From contig CM054141.1 of NCBI GenBank assembly GCA_028751875.1, positions 48,204,633 through 48,268,632 on the forward strand: a stretch of 64,000 bases of DNA, read 5' to 3'. The DNA is from Rapana venosa (Eukaryota > Mollusca > Gastropoda > Neogastropoda > Muricidae). Shown here in pieces: positions 59,973 through 64,000 of the stretch; position 1 is the stretch's first letter; every line of letters starts with the position of its first letter. The notes under the pieces were generated by a model. It worked only from the letters and a program-made list of their open reading frames with translations, ran no database searches and was not told the origin of the DNA. The translations under genes were made by a program, and so were the position numbers.

Positions 59973-62715
59973 TTACTGCTGTAAAGCAGAGAAATTGAAC
60001 AGAGTAAAATCAGTCTCATACAATTCAAACACTCGTCTCAACAAGGAAGCTGACACGGTTTGATACATCTTCATTACCAACGACGTTGGCTTGTGATAGT
60101 ATTTCAAAGAACGGGCAGGAAACTGAACTTTCCTGGACACATTCAACACATTCAACACATGAGCAGCATCCCTCTCCAGTCTATCGTACAGCCCGACAAA
60201 ATCATAATGCACTAAACACGGACGGCATAGTCGATGATAGTAATCCCAGTGCTCATTCATTTGACCAGACTGTGAGGCAGCCACGTCCACAACGTACTGA
60301 AGAAAGTCCTCGAAACGAATCTTCACTTTATCCACCACAGGACTACTGCTGTTTGTTGAGCGGGTTGTGTTCCTAATGTGTGGATACATAAGTAGAATTC
60401 TGTGTACGTGCTTGCTCCTGAAGTGTGCGGATGCTAGAGCATCGCTTTGAAATTTGTTTCGCCAAGCAGACAGGAGACGTTCGAAGGGGTTTCTGACGAA
60501 CACGAACTTGAAGTAAGTGTGTAGGCGATGCCGGATGGCGGACTGGTTGAACTGGCCCAGAGAGGGCAGCCAGCGGAGATAGCGGCCCCTGTGTGGGTTG
60601 ACGTGCATCGCCTCTGACATGTTGAGGCGGCCCGTCAGCACGAGCAGCACACGTCGCCAGTTGCTGCAGGCCACTTTAGGTATGTAGCAATACAGCGCCT
60701 GGACAGAGAGAGCGAGAGAGGGAGAGAGAGAGAGAGAGACTTCTGTCATGACGCGTGAAGGAACTAAAGGGTGTGTGTGTGTGGTCAAGTCAAGTCAAGT
60801 CAAAATGATCTTTATTGAGGGTAAAAGATTGTTTACACAACTTTTTTTTCCATCCTGCCCACTTCAAACAGTTCCACCCGTACCCACGCTAACAGTACTA
60901 TAACATATTTTTATGTGCCATTGCTCACGTCGTAGTAGCAGTAATGGGGACTGGCTCAAGCCTAAACCTCAGGGCTTATTATTGAATGTCCCATCCATGA
61001 TGAATTTTTTCTTTAAAAACATGGATGCTCATCAAACAGATGCCAATAGTTCTTTGATAGGTTCATTTATTGGTTGTTGTTTTTGTTATTTTTGCTGGTC
61101 AAATTCAAAGAATAACGGCGTGAAGTTATCATTGCCATCCAGAAGATTTAAATAAAAAAAGAAATTTGGTGCAGATTTTAGTGCTAGGGGTAAGGAGTTC
61201 CAAAGGAGAGTACGTTTAAATAATAATAATAATAATAATAATGAATGGAATTTATATAGCGCTATATCTTGCAAAAACAAATCAAAGCGCTTGCATACAA
61301 CACACCCACACACATACAACCAATACCAATTAACAGAGTTGACAAATTTAAATGTACACACACACGGGCGCGCAGACACGTTTAATAGTATTGCACCTTT
61401 AAATTGATTTTTTTCTTCTTGATTTCTATTTTTTTTATATGATGTATTTACAAACAATGTCTCTGATTTAAGATGAACCACATCATTGTGTACTTTGAGT
61501 TCTATGATGTCTCCTCTTACACGTGTACCTTTTGATAAATGAAGTTTTAAAAAAATCTAAGTCCTTTGTGAAACGTCATTTTTAAATGAAGTTTAAAAAA
61601 AATCTAAGTCCTTTGTGAAACGTCATTTTTTTTACTACCAATTCTCTCCCACTTTAGCTCCTAATGACTGTTACAATGAAATTTACCACCGACTCCCCAT
61701 AGCAAATGCTGTAAGCAATACCAAGCGTGAATCGGTGGTCTAGAGGTAACGCGCCTGCCTAGAAAGCGAAAAGTCAGGGTCGGAAGTGTGCGGTGGTTCG
61801 AACCCCGTTTGGGCCCGAAACTTTTCTCCCATCCACTAGACTATGGTGTGGGCGCTAGTCTTTTGAATGATACGATAAACCGAGGTCCCGTAGGTTACAC
61901 ACGATTATTTAGCGCACGTAAAAGAACTCAGGGCAACAAGAGAGTTGTCCCTGGCTAAATTCCGTAGAAAAAAGCCACTCTGATAGGGAAGCAAATACAG
62001 TTGCAGACAGGGGGAAAAAAAAAGAAAAATAATGGGTGGCGCTGCTCTTGTAGCGACGCGCTCTCCCCGGGGAGAGCAGCCCGAATGTCACACAGAGAAA
62101 TCTACCGTGACTTAAAAATACAATAAATAAAGTAAGCTTTCACTCCTCGCCGCACCACCGGTTCTCTGGTCTCTCCGCTCTTTCCGCTGATAATACAACA
62201 ACCGCCATCACACCTTCCCGATTCCGCGGCTGTACCTTGTGTTGGGGACGGGATAGCTCAGTGGTCGGAGCACTCGCTTTCCTCCAGCCAAGTTAAGCAG
62301 CGCCGAGCGTGGTTACCAGTTGGATGGGTGACCGTTTGCGCGCCTTGGCTTCAGTACAGTTCCCCCAGTTCACCCAGCTGTAAATGGGTACCTGCCCTCT
62401 TTAGGGTCAGGGAAGGTAAAGCAGCGAGGGAGAGAAGATGGGCGCCGCCCTCAATATGCTGGCCCTAGAGAAGTGAGGTCTCTGACGCTTTGCTCCCCTA
62501 CGACCTTATAGGTTATGGGACTCCTTTACCTTTACCTTTCCTTTTTACCTTGTGTTGGTCGTCCACCAGCAGGTGATGGTACAAGGTCCCGTACTGTGAT
62601 GGCGTCTGCACCTGCCCTCTCTGGCACTGCCGCCACACGTACTCTGCCAGCGTTTCCTCCCCATTCTCTGGCATCGTTGCCATCATTCTCGGAGGTTGGT
62701 CTTGCCGCTGGCACA

Positions 62716-62746
<31 letters not shown>

Positions 62747-62908
62747 GTTCGCACGCACGCACGCACTCACACACACATACACGCGCGCGCGCACGCACGC
62801 ACGCGCCCACGCACGCACGCACACACATACACACACGCACGCATGCATATAAAATAATAAAATAAAAATAAAATAAATAAACCCCTCCCCCCCCCCTCAC
62901 ACACACAA

Positions 62909-62991
<83 letters not shown>

Positions 62992-63835
62992 AAAGTCGTA
63001 TTCCATGTCTGCATTAGTGGTGTCTTTAGAACTTCTAAAGTCATCAGTACTTCCAAGAGGATCCAGCAGAACAGCTATAAGCGTGTGGTCCACTTTCTGC
63101 TCTTCTCTCCTCTCGTCTCCTCTTCTCTGCGTTCCCTTACCAGGAGGGATGTGTAGTGCCAGGTCTTCTCCTGTGCTTGTAACCCTGCAGGAGGTCTGCC
63201 CGCTGGCCTCAGCAAACACATGACGACTTCAGAGCAGCTAACTTTGCGAAAAAGATGCATGCTGGGTGTCTTTGTGTCTCCATAATCCACCGAACGTTGA
63301 AATGAATAATAGGATCTTTGATGTACATTTTGATTAGTACTCAGTTATGGTTTCTTTTTTTTTTAAAGGAAGGCTAGTTGTTTATGAGGTAAAGAATATC
63401 TTGTATCATGAAATATCCTGCTTAACCAAACTGTTTAAGTCATGGAAAATACCCTTCTAAACAGATTGAAAAAGAAGGATGCATGTACACACATGCAGAT
63501 TTTACAAAGAGATCCTCTTTGCCCCCTGAACATCTTGTTTTGCCCCCCAAAAAACAACAACAACACAACCCAACAACAACAAACCAACAACAACACACAA
63601 TAACAACAAAAGATGAATTGCCAGTTTACAATAAAGACAAGCAGTATATTCCGTTTCTACAGCTCTGTCTATGGCAGCTTCAATTACATACAAAAACATA
63701 CTACAGAAAGCAACAGACACAGGTACATACCAGCGTGATGTTAGCTCTGCCCTTTCGAAAGGATGGCAAAAACAGTACTCCGCTCAGGGACACGCCGACC
63801 ACTGCCAAAAAACAACGCAGTAACCAGGCATTCAT
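59973..63835 (-). CDS. Carbohydrate sulfotransferase, HNK-1/chondroitin/dermatan type (complete, 3 exons)
   Basis: A Golgi type II membrane enzyme that moves sulfate from PAPS to a sugar of glycoproteins or chondroitin/dermatan chains. Exons on the minus strand are 63835-63731, 62707-62549 and 60698-59973, all joined in phase 0, giving 329 residues (CHST8-14 members are about 340-440). Exon 1: MNAWLLRCF and a membrane anchor, AVVGVSLSGVLFLP. Exon 2: stem with AEYVWRQCQRG, ending YHHLLVDDQHK. Exon 3: the 5'-phosphosulfate loop CYIPKVACSNWRRVLL, the 3'-phosphate site KFVFVRNPFERLLSAWRNKF, and the typical end YETDFTLFNFSALQQ. Seven NxS/T sites are present. Subfamily (CHST10, 11, 13, 14) cannot be set by eye. 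Pfam family: Sulfotransfer_2. A further stem exon cannot be excluded. Confidence 0.88.
60703..60783. repeat. (CT)n pyrimidine tract forming the exon 3 acceptor, and (CA)n
   Basis: On the minus strand a CA run, some unique bases and a CTCTCTC/CCCTCTCTCG run lead straight into CTGTCCAG at the exon 3 start of the sulfotransferase. The microsatellite is the polypyrimidine tract. Confidence 0.75.
60784..61200 (-). mobile_element. Interspersed repeat with 'tcaagtcaagtcaagtcaaaatgatctttatt' end
   Basis: The tandem CAAGT end and 'ctttattgagg' resemble the end at 12.71 kb. The body up to about 61.2 kb has no supportable ORF. The high-coordinate limit is a guess. Confidence 0.4.
61215..61330 (+). mobile_element. 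Family D repeat unit
   Basis: (TAA)n, then 'tgaatggaatttatatagcgctatatcttgcaaaaacaaatcaaagcgcttgcatacaacacac'. This is the clearest copy; others lie at 0.95, 24.65, 25.38 (-) and 59.17 kb (-). Confidence 0.75.
61534..61632 (+). repeat. Tandem duplication, unit about 48 bp
   Basis: 'aaatgaagttttaaaaaaatctaagtcctttgtgaaacgtcattttt' occurs twice in a row with one or two changes. Confidence 0.92.
61735..62130 (+). mobile_element. SINE family C, copy with intact-looking Pol III boxes
   Basis: The head 'gtgaatcggtggtctagaggtaacgcgcctgcc' has the A box TGGTCTAGAGG, and 'gtggttcgaaccccg' has the B box GGTTCGAACCC. The body is shared with 38.49 kb and the tail is 'aatacaataaataaagt'. In intron 2 of the sulfotransferase gene. 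Confidence 0.88.
62242..62547 (+). mobile_element. SINE family A copy abutting a splice donor
   Basis: Starts GGGGACGGGATAGCTCAGTGG. The 3' tail ('cctttacctttacctttccttttta') ends at the exon 2 donor of the antisense sulfotransferase gene (exon end at 62549). The donor GTAAAAAGG is the reverse complement of the tail. Confidence 0.9.
62712..62995. repeat. (CGCA)n/(CA)n microsatellites
   Basis: CGCACGCA repeats at 62716-62845 start right at the exon 2 acceptor of the sulfotransferase gene. A pure CA run follows at 62919-62990. Confidence 0.95.
63060..63245 (+). repeat. Dispersed repeat shared with 4545-4625
   Basis: 63160-63240 shares ordered words with 4.55-4.62 kb. The upstream pyrimidine-rich part may belong to the same element. 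Open frames here on the minus strand are therefore likely spurious. Confidence 0.5.
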
Positions 63836-64000
63836 GGTGTTAGAGAGTGCAGATCGTCCCACCACTGTTATCAAACAAGCAATGGGCCAGACAGACGCCA
63901 GATGAAAGCAACAACGTTTTGCTAAGAAAAAGCGATCCCCCATCCTCCACCCCCCCCCCCCCCCTTCCCCCACAAAATAAGCGTACATGTGTGTGTGTGT
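63836..64000 (-). promoter_or_regulatory. 5' flank of the sulfotransferase gene (window edge)
   Basis: Upstream of the start codon on the minus strand. The reading frame is open further up, but no methionine with better context is seen before an oligo(G) stretch (minus strand, about 63964-63949). The 5' UTR continues beyond the window or into an unseen exon. Confidence 0.35.

Noticed and set aside
61735..61815. Functional tRNA gene
   Set aside because: The A and B boxes are good but the arms do not close a cloverleaf, and the sequence continues into the family C SINE body found also at 38.49 kb.
62767..63219. A further sulfotransferase stem exon on the minus strand (about 63195-63005)
   Set aside because: It has an acceptor-like and a donor-like end, but no phase allows joining to both exon 1 (phase 0) and exon 2 (phase 0), and the segment is partly a dispersed repeat shared with 4.55 kb.

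Overview
The window is animal nuclear DNA. It has spliced genes with GT/AG introns, very many microsatellites and homopolymer tracts, tRNA-derived SINEs and RTE-type LINEs. The repeat types and long oligo(G)/oligo(C) runs suggest a marine mollusc, probably a gastropod, but this is an inference. Three genes are complete and recognisable. A fourth small gene is assigned by domain, and a fifth is visible only as a possible last exon.

Layout. 1-9242 is mostly non-coding: LINE and SINE pieces, (CT)n/(CA)n tracts, and exon-like islands of uncertain status at 2.5-6.4 kb. A candidate last coding exon lies at 9243-9293 (+), followed by about 5.4 kb of 3'-UTR-like sequence ending at a good poly(A) signal near 14.69 kb. 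That stretch holds a degenerate minisatellite and four copies of a long hairpin (12.5-14.25 kb). 14.7-17.8 kb is SINE-rich. 17862-36215 (+) is AIFM1 in 17 proposed exons, with a nearly intact antisense RTE element in intron 1. 40083-45620 (-) is a three-exon gene for a small deltamethrin-resistance (prag01)-like membrane protein. 47167-54972 (+) is OBI1/RNF219, a RING ubiquitin ligase of replication origins, in 7 exons. 59973-63835 (-) is a HNK-1-family carbohydrate sulfotransferase in 3 exons.

Main observation. The first three exons of AIFM1 encode a presequence plus a single-pass membrane module. This module is homologous, exon for exon and with the same intron phases (1, then 0), to the small prag01-like gene that lies tail-to-tail about 3.9 kb downstream. 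The AIFM1 copy has lost the stop of the small protein and is joined through a proline-rich linker to the AIF oxidoreductase. This looks like a gene fusion, or the reverse, a fission/duplication, that supplies the inner-membrane anchor of AIF. Both products would be expected in mitochondria.

Second observation. The four hairpins at 12.5-14.25 kb lie in the same orientation with matching flanks and maintained pairing. They could be a locally duplicated small-RNA precursor family.

Repeats. Family A is a SINE beginning GGGATAGCTCAGTGG (5 copies). Family B is a SINE with the core 'aagagtaggccattg' (about 10 copies). Family C is a SINE with clear A and B boxes (3 copies). Family D is a short tail motif with 'caaatcaaagcgctt' (5 copies). 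RTE/LINE pieces occur at 0.23, 18.8 and 55.8 kb. Several repeats abut splice sites of the host genes.
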